From assembly GCA_902490245.1 (NCBI GenBank), contig CABUDB010000141.1:1-5017 (forward strand): 5,017 nucleotides of DNA, in the 5' to 3' direction. Below the pieces are notes generated by a model. The model had not been told where the DNA came from and searched no databases. It worked only from the letters and a program-made list of their open reading frames with translations. Made by a program: the position numbers and the translations under genes. Of the stretch, positions 1 through 5,017 are shown piece by piece. Numbering within the stretch: position 1 is the first letter of the stretch; each line of letters starts with the position of its first letter. The stretch is from an uncultured Collinsella sp. Lineage in GTDB: Bacteria; Actinomycetota; Coriobacteriia; Coriobacteriales; Coriobacteriaceae.

Positions 1-957
1 GTTTTGCGCGAGCAGGCTAGGTGCCTCGGTGTTTTTAAGCAGCGGGGTAAGCTCCAGACATTCCTGATAAAAAACAATGAGAAGCGCTCGAAAGAGATCG
101 ATATTGGTGCAGACGCAAGCTGTTTCTATCTGAGATTTCGCCTTGGGAAAGTTGCGTATAGGATTGTCGCGGTCATACGGCACTGGTGCTGTTAGATCAG
201 TCTCGCCGTTGGTAGCGTTAATGCTCATGTCGTTCGACTCGAGCTGGAGATAGGAGCTGAAGAGGGACGCCATTTCTTGCTTGTTGAGTTGGTCCGATGT
301 TGTAATCACCGCGCGGTACAGGCGGTTGATCTCGTCGCACTCAATAGCGTTGTTGTACATCCAGCAGCTGTAATAGCGATAGTCGGGAATCGCCGTGATG
401 TTCATGACACACTGTCTACAGACATTTTCAAGGAGATATCTGGCCATGCCGGAAATCTCTCCGTGTGCATGGCTTGTAATGGCTTCGTCGAATATCGGAG
501 CAAAGAAATCGAGGTCGCGTTCCTTTTGTTTTTGAAGGTTGATAGCGATTTCAGCTTCGTTCAATTCTGCTTGGGTGGGCTCTTGGTCGGGATCGTCTGG
601 ATCGAGCCAGTCGTCATGGTCTGGCTCGGATGCGGAGTCTATCGAGGTGTGTTGCACATGGTGAGGAGCGGCAGGGGGCTGTCGAATGGCGTTCTGCAAA
701 TCGATATAAAAGCGAAGTTCTGCTCGCTCACGAAAGTGGTTCCCAATCTCGTTGAAAAGCGAGCTTAAGTCGACGCGTAATAGATCGTTGGCTATGGAGA
801 CGAGACTCCATGCGCTTGCATTGCCGGATGTGCTTCCGTCACCGGCGCAATCAATCTCTGGCGTCCTGTTAAGAAGAAGCATACGGGGATTGACGGGGGA
901 GCGAAGAAAGCCAGCCTCAAAACCCCAGCTAAATGGTTCTTTTTCGGACTCAAGCAT
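1..957 (-). CDS. Uncharacterised protein, N-terminal 319 residues, runs off the left edge
   Basis: I do not recognise this protein. Translating the minus strand from the ATG at 957 gives 319 codons with no stop down to base 1, so the C-terminus lies outside the window. The start is set by an in-frame TGA at 997-999 and a GGAG at 963-966, 5 nt before the ATG. There is no signal peptide and no clear membrane segment, so it is probably cytoplasmic. Residues about 103-136 form an acidic, proline-containing linker (HDDWLDPDDPDQEPTQAE), followed by a charged helical stretch (about 129-150). The second half is cysteine-rich: Cys180 and Cys183 form a CxxC, with Cys198, Cys207, Cys281, Cys283 and Cys300 following. 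Metal binding is possible but unproven. It is transcribed divergently from the gene at 1067. The plus-strand frame across 277-768 is its antisense shadow. Confidence 0.82.
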   Translation of the reverse strand, partial: MLESEKEPFSWGFEAGFLRSPVNPRMLLLNRTPEIDCAGDGSTSGNASAWSLVSIANDLLRVDLSSLFNEIGNHFRERAELRFYIDLQNAIRQPPAAPHHVQHTSIDSASEPDHDDWLDPDDPDQEPTQAELNEAEIAINLQKQKERDLDFFAPIFDEAITSHAHGEISGMARYLLENVCRQCVMNITAIPDYRYYSCWMYNNAIECDEINRLYRAVITTSDQLNKQEMASLFSSYLQLESNDMSINATNGETDLTAPVPYDRDNPIRNFPKAKSQIETACVCTNIDLFRALLIVFYQECLELTPLLKNTEAPSLLAQN

Positions 958-998
958 CGATGCTCCAAACAGCCAAAATTTAAAACGCGATAAAAGTC

Positions 999-1027
999 AT
1001 ATTACGCGGCTGTTCGCGGCTGTTCAA
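999..1027 (-). promoter_or_regulatory. Candidate promoter for the left-edge gene
   Basis: On the minus strand TTGAAC (1027-1022) is followed after 17 nt by TATAAT-like TAATAT (1004-999). Each box matches its consensus at four of six positions and the spacing is ideal for a housekeeping sigma factor. Transcription would start near 992, about 35 nt before the ATG at 957. The spacer is almost entirely made of two tandem copies of a 10-mer. Confidence 0.45.
1006..1025. repeat. Tandem duplication of a 10-mer (GCGGCTGTTC x2)
   Basis: Two exact head-to-tail copies of GCGGCTGTTC occupy 1006-1015 and 1016-1025. They lie between, and partly overlap, the candidate -35 and -10 boxes of the minus-strand promoter. 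Copy-number change would alter the promoter spacing. Confidence 0.7.
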
Positions 1028-1066
1028 TGGAGTCAAGCGAAAAGGCTTAAAACCAGGGAGGCCGTT

Positions 1067-1393
1067 ATGCCCGATTGCATCAAGCTCAACGAAGGAAACA
1101 TCGATGTGTGCGAGCGCGAGGTTATCGCTCTTCGCGAGATTATCGCCGCCGCCATGGGTCGCTTGCATCAGATGCGCAAGCAGTGCGAGCGAGGCTACGC
1201 GTCTTCGGAGGATTTCGAGAATGCGTTGGATGTTTACGGAGTGATCCGTGGGCGAGTCGATGAGCTTGACCAGCTTGGTTTCGAGTTTAGATGGTCGTCA
1301 GTCCCCGATGCAGGGATCGATGAGTGCGTCGGGCTCGAATGGATTGAGGACGACAACTCTCCACGTGGACGCGGTTTCGATATCGCTTGTTAA
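1067..1393 (+). CDS. Uncharacterised 108-residue helical protein
   Basis: I do not recognise this small protein. The start is the ATG at 1067, preceded by AGGGAGG (1055-1061) 5 nt upstream. The frame is open back to 752, but that part overlaps the opposite-strand gene antisense and lacks this signal, so I exclude it. Residues about 10-70 look helical and charged and could form a coiled coil or a helical hairpin (CEREVIALREIIAAAMGRL, then YGVIRGRVDELDQLGF). The C-terminus is a short acidic segment with Trp92, then a glycine/arginine tail ending in cysteine (RGRGFDIAC). There is no signal peptide or membrane segment. The last codons and 12 bases past the stop are duplicated at 2421-2486, so a paralogue once stood there. 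The membrane-protein gene follows after 113 nt on the same strand; co-transcription is possible but not shown. Confidence 0.78.
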   Translation: MPDCIKLNEGNIDVCEREVIALREIIAAAMGRLHQMRKQCERGYASSEDFENALDVYGVIRGRVDELDQLGFEFRWSSVPDAGIDECVGLEWIEDDNSPRGRGFDIAC

Positions 1394-1506
1394 TGTGTCC
1401 GCACGACTTGGTATCAATGTGGGCGAACAATCTCTAATCGGAGCCGACTAGAGGCTGCATCCTAGTTGCCGGCGTTTCCGGTTTGATCTCTGTTGAAAGG
1501 AAAATC

Positions 1507-2331
1507 GTGAACACTTCTATCCAAATTCCATCCAGCGCCGTTGAGACCGCGCCCCGCACCGCCAAGGGCGAGGTCGTCAAGCTCGTGCAGGGCGCGCCGC
1601 TTATTGCCGCCGCCGCGATTGCCGTTGTCGGCATCGCCTCCGTCGCCGCCCCGTTTTGCGTTTGGAAGGGCGAGGTCGCGCTGTTCCTGAACGAGTCGTT
1701 CCACACCAACTGCTCAGTTTCTGCGATCGCGGAGTACGCGTCGGCGGCGCCCGGGTCCGATTGGGCGTCGCTGCTCGTGGCTGCGCTCATCGCGGCGTAC
1801 CCCGCCTACCATGCCGCCTGGCGCGTTCGCGAGGGACTTGGACTCATCTGCGAGGCTCCGGTTTTCAGCAAGCGCGTGTCGCGCCTTCTCGCCGCGGTGA
1901 GCGCCTGCCTGCTGCTGGCGATGCCGTTCATGGGCTATGGGACGAGTTGGCTCATCAACGGCAGCGCGATGGGTGACCAGGGCCTTGTTGAGTCGGGGCA
2001 CAATGCATGGGCCGTTTCCATCATGATCATGCTGGGCTGCGCCCTGATGTGCCTGTTCAAGTGGTTCCTTGCCAAGGGCCCTGGCCGTAATTTCGGCAGC
2101 GGCTTTGCCGTCGAGCTTGTCCGCCTCGCCGACGTCCTGCTGAAGCGCGCGAGCTCGAACCTGGTGTTGTGCTACGTGGCCGAGCTGCTTGCCTGCCTGC
2201 TGGCGCTGGCCTTCATTGCCGTGGCCTATGTCGTCGTGAGCGTGGCCATCGCGCTTGCGTTCGCAGCCGTAGCCTTGGTGGTGTGCCTTGCCGGGATTCC
2301 CATTATCCTTGCTGCCTCGTGGCGTAGGTAG
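1507..2331 (+). CDS. Uncharacterised membrane protein with about six transmembrane helices
   Basis: This is a 274-residue integral membrane protein I cannot assign to a family. I place the start at the GTG at 1507, because AAAGGA (1496-1501) lies 5 nt before it; the in-frame TTG at 1483 has no comparable signal. After a hydrophilic N-terminus of about 25 residues, hydrophobic segments lie at roughly 30-52, 86-104, 126-150, 167-188, 218-244 and 245-272. The last two form a nearly continuous, alanine/valine-rich hydrophobic stretch that could be a hairpin. A basic loop (GPGRNFGSGF to LLKRASS, about 191-217) is probably cytoplasmic. No transporter signature, nucleotide-binding motif or catalytic residue pattern is visible. 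The gene is markedly richer in G+C, with many G/C third positions, than its neighbours. The long opposite-strand frames over it are composition shadows. Confidence 0.82.
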   Translation: MNTSIQIPSSAVETAPRTAKGEVVKLVQGAPLIAAAAIAVVGIASVAAPFCVWKGEVALFLNESFHTNCSVSAIAEYASAAPGSDWASLLVAALIAAYPAYHAAWRVREGLGLICEAPVFSKRVSRLLAAVSACLLLAMPFMGYGTSWLINGSAMGDQGLVESGHNAWAVSIMIMLGCALMCLFKWFLAKGPGRNFGSGFAVELVRLADVLLKRASSNLVLCYVAELLACLLALAFIAVAYVVVSVAIALAFAAVALVVCLAGIPIILAASWRR

Positions 2332-2359
2332 CGGGGCGACCATGCGAGTTCTTATCGCG

Positions 2360-2400
2360 GCGTGAGAAAAACTTGCAGAAATCGCAAGCTCTTGTCACGC
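2360..2400. repeat. Imperfect palindromic element (17-nt arms, 7-nt loop)
   Basis: The left arm GCGTGAGAAAAACTTGC (2360-2376) pairs with the right arm GCAAGCTCTTGTCACGC (2384-2400) around AGAAATC. Fourteen of 17 positions pair; the three mismatches lie in the A-rich middle. The ends GCGTGA/TCACGC and CTTGC/GCAAG are perfect. It lies 28 nt past the stop of the membrane-protein gene, so it could act as a transcript-end hairpin, but it has no U-tract. It may instead be a dispersed extragenic palindrome. Confidence 0.55.
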
Positions 2401-2419
2401 GATGAGAAAAACTTGCAGA
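2363..2419 (+). repeat. Direct repeat pair of a 17-mer, 40-bp period
   Basis: TGAGAAAAACTTGCAGA occurs exactly at 2363-2379 and 2403-2419. The first copy is the left arm and loop edge of the palindrome at 2360-2400. The second repeats that arm without its partner and ends one base before the paralogue remnant at 2421. This suggests one and a half copies of a palindromic repeat, the second cut at a rearrangement junction. Confidence 0.75.
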
Positions 2420-2420
2420 T

Positions 2421-2473
2421 TGGCGCGAGGGCGACAACTTTCCGCGCGAGCGCGGTTTCGATATCGCTTGTTA
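2421..2473 (+). pseudogene. 3' remnant of a paralogue of the 108-residue gene
   Basis: Read from TGG at 2421, this fragment gives WREGDNFPRERGFDIAC and a TAA stop, against WIEDDNSPRGRGFDIAC in the gene at 1067-1393. Over 66 bases (1340-1405 against 2421-2486) I count 56 identities, including a 32-base exact run (1370-1401 and 2451-2482). The match crosses the stop codon by about 12 bases and then ends. Upstream the match ends at the direct repeat, and an in-frame TGA lies at 2403-2405, so there is no start and no body. Some differences change the protein and others are synonymous, which suggests a diverged paralogue rather than a fresh copy. Confidence 0.75.
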
Positions 2474-2496
2474 ATGTGTCCGTACGGCAGCATAAG
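2468..2496 (+). promoter_or_regulatory. Weak candidate promoter for the acidic-protein gene
   Basis: TTGTTA (2468-2473) and CATAAG (2491-2496) are separated by 17 nt, each matching consensus at four of six positions. A start near 2503 would give a short leader before the ATG at 2529. The -35 box would overlap the stop codon of the paralogue remnant, inside the duplicated segment. Confidence 0.25.
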
Positions 2497-2528
2497 CTAA
2501 CAAACCAATATGAGTGATTGGAGACAAA

Positions 2529-3146
2529 ATGTATCCGGACTATGAGTGCAACAACAATCCCATGAGCATTACGGATGAGGACGGTCCGTTCCTGGTCATG
2601 GAGGCGGAGCTGTCTGGCGACGTCGAGCTCAATGATGAGTTTAAGAAAGACGCCAGCTATAGATATTCGTGTGCGACTGTTTCTGCGGCGATTGATCTTT
2701 GCAGGTCGATGACGGACGGTGATGCCGATCCCTGGTATGAAAGCTGGGAGAAGGCAGTCGAGCGTTATCCGCTCGAGAAATGCGAGGATGCGACAACGCT
2801 GTATTGGATCGAGCCGACCGATCCGCACAAGGCTCTGTGTGCCTTCCATCCCCATCCCGATCTTGAGCAGTATGTGGCTGAGGCAATTGAGGCTGTTGAC
2901 ACCTATCTGCTGGAGCGCGAGTACTGTCCCTTTACGGTCGATCATTTAGATCTAAAGGATGTTGACGTCCTGCTCAGCGCCGCTTGGGGATTGGCTCGAG
3001 TCCTCAAAGATGTTTGGGGAACTTGCGACCCTGATGTTATGGAAAAGATCGAGGATGCTACGTACGGTGCGCATATAACGGTTAGGGACTTGATCGCGGG
3101 CGAAGAGGCGGGCAAAGCCAGCGCAAAGTCCGATGAGAATCTTTAG
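2529..3146 (+). CDS. Uncharacterised, strongly acidic 205-residue protein
   Basis: I do not recognise this protein. I choose the ATG at 2529 because GGAG (2520-2523) lies 5 nt before it; the in-frame GTG at 2514 has no such signal. By my count it has 46 Asp/Glu against 16 Lys/Arg, a net charge near -30. It has no signal peptide or membrane segment and should be a soluble cytoplasmic protein. The middle is rich in aromatics and aspartate (DADPWYESWEKAVERYPLEK, about 65-84). Helical segments are likely at about 112-130 (LEQYVAEAIEAVDTYLLER) and 141-165. The tail (residues 192-205) is polar and probably disordered. Immunity proteins, DNA mimics and anti-restriction proteins can be this acidic, but no family motif supports any of these. 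It stands alone between the paralogue remnant and the convergent methylase-like gene. Confidence 0.8.
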   Translation: MYPDYECNNNPMSITDEDGPFLVMEAELSGDVELNDEFKKDASYRYSCATVSAAIDLCRSMTDGDADPWYESWEKAVERYPLEKCEDATTLYWIEPTDPHKALCAFHPHPDLEQYVAEAIEAVDTYLLEREYCPFTVDHLDLKDVDVLLSAAWGLARVLKDVWGTCDPDVMEKIEDATYGAHITVRDLIAGEEAGKASAKSDENL

Positions 3147-3171
3147 CCGCCGCGCTGATCGGCGCGCCTGA

Positions 3172-3208
3172 TTGACAGGCTGTCGGAAAAGTCCGGACAG
3201 CCTGTCAA
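3172..3208. terminator. Probable bidirectional terminator hairpin between convergent genes
   Basis: TTGACAGGCTGTC (3172-3184) and GACAGCCTGTCAA (3196-3208) are perfect 13-bp complementary arms around an 11-nt interior that can add a GGA/TCC pairing. It lies 25 nt past the stop of the acidic-protein gene and 9 nt past the stop of the methylase-like gene. That position fits a shared terminator. No strong T-tract follows on either strand, so termination efficiency is uncertain. Confidence 0.7.
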
Positions 3209-3217
3209 CCCCGGCCG

Positions 3218-4699
3218 TTACATCGTCCCCTTACTCGCGGCGTAATGTCCCGCCTGCTTAAGGGCATCCTCGTAGGCGCGCTGTTTTGCTTCGTACTCTT
3301 GCGCGCAGCGCTCCTGTTCTGCTTGCCCGGGAACAGGCACGGTCATGCTTCGCAGGTCTTTAGGAGATAGCTGCGCAAGCGAGTCTCCGTGTGAGGAGGC
3401 TAAGAGTTTCTGCTGTCCTTCATCGGATGACAGGTAGGCTAAGAAGAATCGTGCTAGTAGTTCATCTTTAAAGGATGCGCAGAAGACGACATCGCAGGGG
3501 ACAATGAGTTTAGGGCATAACTGAGGTTTCTGAGGCACCGGCTCGCGCCTCATGCTTCCCGGCACTACGAGGGCCAGCTTAAATGGTGGTCCGAAGCGTG
3601 AGATCAGTATGCAGGTTTCATACTCGCCCAGCGGTTTGAGACGATAGAAAAGACCTGGATCCGTATCGCCCATATCGTAAATATCCGTGTCGGATACGCG
3701 CTCGGGTAGATCTTCGAAACCGATAACCGTTCCATCGACTAAGTGTTTAAGCGATAGGTAGTAGCAGTCAATTCGTCGGTCCGTTCTGCTAAGACCCATC
3801 TGTGGCATCTTTAAAAGAGTGCTACGGGGAATGCCGCGGCGTATGTCCGCTACGCTGCCAAAGCGAACGAAGGACTCCTCTGCAAAAGAGGTGCTTTTAG
3901 CACTGGGAAGTAAAGGCCAGATTTTTTCGGCACCTCGATCGCCGAGACGCCAATGCGTCACATCGGTTGTCTTGGCGTAAGCATAACTAATCGAGTCTTG
4001 GATCTGATGCATGAGCTCGCTTGTCATGGGCTTGTTGTCAAATGACCGCCCATCAAAGAGGAAATATGGCTCGTTGGGTTTACGGTCGCTCAGAAATAGT
4101 AAGGCGTAGCCATCGCTATTGGCGGCGATCGTATTGGGAAGTAACACTATCGCTGTCAATAGTCCAAGCTGGCAGAGCAGGCGGCGCCCGTCTGCGGCGC
4201 GTGCCAGGTTGAGCAATCGGTTGGAGACTTGTACGACCGCAATGGAATCCGGGCGTTCACACGCAAGGGAAGCAGCGAGAAAAACGTAATACCATTCGCT
4301 GACCGAAAGCGGGCTTGGTACATCGACAAGTGTTTGCAGTTGACGGGCCCTCGACGTAAGGAAATCCCGAACATGCTCATCTGCAATTTCGAGCGAGGGC
4401 TCAAATTGAGTGAGGGGGATTTGCTCGGGGGGTCTGCAGTAGATGAGCGTGGGCTCATCGGTACGGGGCACGGCACCCGATTCTGGCGTTGAGGCAAAGA
4501 CATCGGCTTTGGTAAATGTAAAAGACGGATCAGCGGATGTGCCGCGAGTTCTAAAGTCGGTGCTTTCGGGGTCCTTAAGGTCGATGCCCCAGATAGACCA
4601 TGCGGGTCCATTTGCATAATCTTGGGCAAACTCAAAATCTCGGCAGCACAGCTCGATAAGCGTATGAGTTTTTAGCGTTGGCTGGAGTTTTGAGACCAT
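3218..4699 (-). CDS. Type I restriction-modification-like protein: degenerate N6-adenine methylase domain fused to an HsdS-like target recognition domain
   Basis: The 493-residue product has two parts. Residues about 12-245 follow the order of an HsdM-type N6-adenine methyltransferase. A first strand sits where the SAM-binding loop should be (TLIELCCRDFEF, 13-24), followed by a second strand (WGIDLKD), and TLIYCRPPEQI (84-94) sits at the NPPF/Y motif. A strand-helix-strand region (SIAVVQVSNRLL, GRRLLCQLGLLTAIVLLPNT, ALLFLSDRK, 152-207) resembles the HsdM core after motif IV. The motif I glycines and the catalytic Asn are absent, so methylation activity is doubtful. Residues about 276-475 resemble an HsdS half: a start like FVRFGSVADIRRGI, then ILISRFGPPFKLALVV, FFLAYLSSDEGQQKLL, and the end LSPKDLRSMTVPVPGQAEQE before a helical tail. 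It probably binds specific DNA. The ATG at 4699 has no ribosome binding site, and the frame continues upstream across one TAA. No nuclease, translocase or intact methylase is seen nearby. Confidence 0.75.
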   Translation of the reverse strand: MVSKLQPTLKTHTLIELCCRDFEFAQDYANGPAWSIWGIDLKDPESTDFRTRGTSADPSFTFTKADVFASTPESGAVPRTDEPTLIYCRPPEQIPLTQFEPSLEIADEHVRDFLTSRARQLQTLVDVPSPLSVSEWYYVFLAASLACERPDSIAVVQVSNRLLNLARAADGRRLLCQLGLLTAIVLLPNTIAANSDGYALLFLSDRKPNEPYFLFDGRSFDNKPMTSELMHQIQDSISYAYAKTTDVTHWRLGDRGAEKIWPLLPSAKSTSFAEESFVRFGSVADIRRGIPRSTLLKMPQMGLSRTDRRIDCYYLSLKHLVDGTVIGFEDLPERVSDTDIYDMGDTDPGLFYRLKPLGEYETCILISRFGPPFKLALVVPGSMRREPVPQKPQLCPKLIVPCDVVFCASFKDELLARFFLAYLSSDEGQQKLLASSHGDSLAQLSPKDLRSMTVPVPGQAEQERCAQEYEAKQRAYEDALKQAGHYAASKGTM

Positions 4700-4789
4700 A
4701 AAGGAAACCAGGTTTGCATTTTAGGCATGATAAAGGCTTAGCTTTGCTTGTTCTGCGCGAGACAGAAGCACGATTGCCTCCTCGGACAT
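4700..4789 (-). other. In-frame 5' extension of the methylase-like gene, interrupted by one TAA
   Basis: Upstream of the ATG at 4699, in the same frame, seven codons (NANLVSF) lead back to a TAA at 4721-4723. Before it the frame reads MLLSRAEQAKLSLYHA from a GTG at 4769-4771, or MSEEAIVLL and onward from an ATG at 4787-4789. AGGAGG (4777-4782) lies 5 nt before the GTG, far better than anything near 4699. Three readings are possible: a nonsense mutation near the start of a gene that once began here, a sequence error, or a 16-residue leader peptide with reinitiation at 4699. The helix expected before the first methylase strand appears to span the ATG at 4699 (ANLVSFMVSKLQP), which favours a damaged longer protein. 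Confidence 0.55.
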
Positions 4790-4883
4790 GCGTTGTGCGA
4801 TATGGAGTGCGTCGTTGTTGGCAATGGCACGACGCGGTCAATTCATATTATCAGCCCAACTCCGATGAATTTGAAATTGAGTG

Positions 4884-4911
4884 TTTATAGCTTAACCCAC
4901 GGGGGTATCAA
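4884..4911 (-). promoter_or_regulatory. Candidate promoter for the methylase-like gene
   Basis: On the minus strand TTGATA (4911-4906) and TATAAA (4889-4884) are separated by 16 nt, each at five of six consensus positions. Transcription would begin near 4876, leaving a leader of about 90-105 nt before the upstream starts at 4789 or 4771, and about 177 nt before the ATG at 4699. Confidence 0.5.
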
Positions 4912-4923
4912 CTGCGTTAAGCT
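4889..4923. repeat. Inverted repeat bracketing the promoter (possible operator)
   Basis: AGCTTAAC (4889-4896) and GTTAAGCT (4916-4923) are perfect 8-bp arms with a 19-nt spacer. They enclose the -35 box and abut the -10 box of the minus-strand promoter. This layout could be an operator with two half-sites, but no binding protein can be named. Confidence 0.4.
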
Positions 4924-4944
4924 TTTAGAAATAAAATTCTAAAA
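4923..4944. repeat. AT-rich 8-bp palindrome
   Basis: TTTTAGAA (4923-4930) and TTCTAAAA (4937-4944) are perfect arms around ATAAAA. It could be an AT-rich terminator hairpin or a regulatory dyad, depending on which strand is coding to its right. It touches the inverted repeat at 4889-4923. Confidence 0.4.
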
Positions 4945-5017
4945 ATGAACGGGCTTTCGGACCAATATGTCATCAGCACGCGCCGTGGTGGACGCCGTTT
5001 CCGTCCCCGTGACCGTA
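4945..5017. other. Right-edge segment, coding strand not decidable
   Basis: G+C content and codon-like periodicity rise again here, so a gene probably reaches the right edge. Three frames stay open. On plus, an ATG at 4945 gives MNGLSDQYVISTRRGG and onward, and an ATG at 4967 gives MSSARAVVDAVSVPVTV. On minus, an incoming frame ends KPVHF with TAG at 4939-4941. No plus start has a clear ribosome binding site. The 318 bases from 4700 to 5017 otherwise hold only the leader, promoter and dyads listed above. Confidence 0.25.

Noticed and set aside
277..768. 163-codon plus-strand frame
   Set aside because: It lies antisense to the minus-strand gene that is open from 957 to 1, has no ribosome binding site, and its translation has no domain-like character.
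752..1066. N-terminal extension of the 108-residue gene
   Set aside because: The added part overlaps the opposite-strand gene and its promoter, while the ATG at 1067 has AGGGAGG at ideal spacing.
1441..1485. Small inverted repeats before the membrane-protein gene (ACTAG/CTAGT, CCGG/CCGG)
   Set aside because: Arms of 4-5 bp are expected by chance, and no U-tract or promoter boxes go with them.
1714..2343. 209-codon minus-strand frame and smaller minus frames nearby
   Set aside because: These are antisense shadows of the G+C-rich membrane-protein gene; the product is a low-complexity His/Arg/Gln-rich string.
2352..2945. 197-codon minus-strand frame
   Set aside because: It lies antisense to the acidic-protein gene and across the repeat and remnant region, with no start signal.
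4156..4635. 159-codon minus-strand frame
   Set aside because: It overlaps the methylase-TRD gene in another frame on the same strand, and the latter has recognisable domain structure.
4967..5017. Plus-strand frame MSSARAVVDAVSVPVTV as a gene start
   Set aside because: The VVDAVSVPVTV string recalls an internal strand of TIM-barrel enzymes such as dihydrouridine synthases, but 17 codons are too few, the start lacks a clear ribosome binding site, and a minus-strand frame looks equally coding.
1..5017. tRNA, rRNA, CRISPR array, insertion sequence
   Set aside because: I saw no cloverleaf-like sequence, no regularly spaced repeats, no transposase motif and no terminal inverted repeats.

Overview
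The window looks like a bacterial chromosomal accessory region. It holds four complete uncharacterised or partly recognisable genes, one gene cut by the left edge, and short non-coding stretches. Starts include ATG and GTG, with GGAG or AGGAGG-type ribosome binding sites about 5 nt upstream. Base composition is mosaic: roughly 45-50% G+C over much of the flanks and clearly higher (one sampled line about 70%) in the membrane-protein gene. That style would fit a Coriobacteriia-like actinobacterium such as Collinsella, but this is a guess from composition; no taxonomic marker gene is present.

Layout. 1-957 (minus) is the N-terminal 319 codons of an unknown cytoplasmic protein that runs off the left edge; it is read only as an open frame without a stop. 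A 109-bp divergent intergenic region carries a likely minus-strand promoter with a tandem 10-mer in its spacer. 1067-1393 (plus) encodes a 108-residue helical unknown protein. 1507-2331 (plus) encodes a 274-residue protein with about six membrane segments. 2332-2528 holds an imperfect palindrome, a second half-copy of it, and a short 3' remnant of a paralogue of the 108-residue gene. 2529-3146 (plus) encodes a very acidic 205-residue unknown protein. A perfect 13-bp inverted repeat at 3172-3208 lies between this gene and the convergent minus-strand gene.

3218-4699 (minus) is the only gene with a recognisable architecture. It is an N6-adenine DNA methyltransferase-like fold of the type I HsdM kind with degraded motifs, joined to a type I HsdS-like target recognition domain. 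Its frame continues upstream of the first ATG, is broken by one TAA, and then reads back to better-placed starts, so the gene may be 5'-damaged or have a leader peptide. 4700-5017 holds this leader, a good minus-strand promoter bracketed by an inverted repeat, an AT-rich palindrome, and an undecidable gene edge.

No complete known system can be read here. The most notable points are the split start of the catalytically doubtful methylase-TRD fusion, and the duplicated gene tail next to a palindromic repeat, which records a past rearrangement around the membrane-protein gene.
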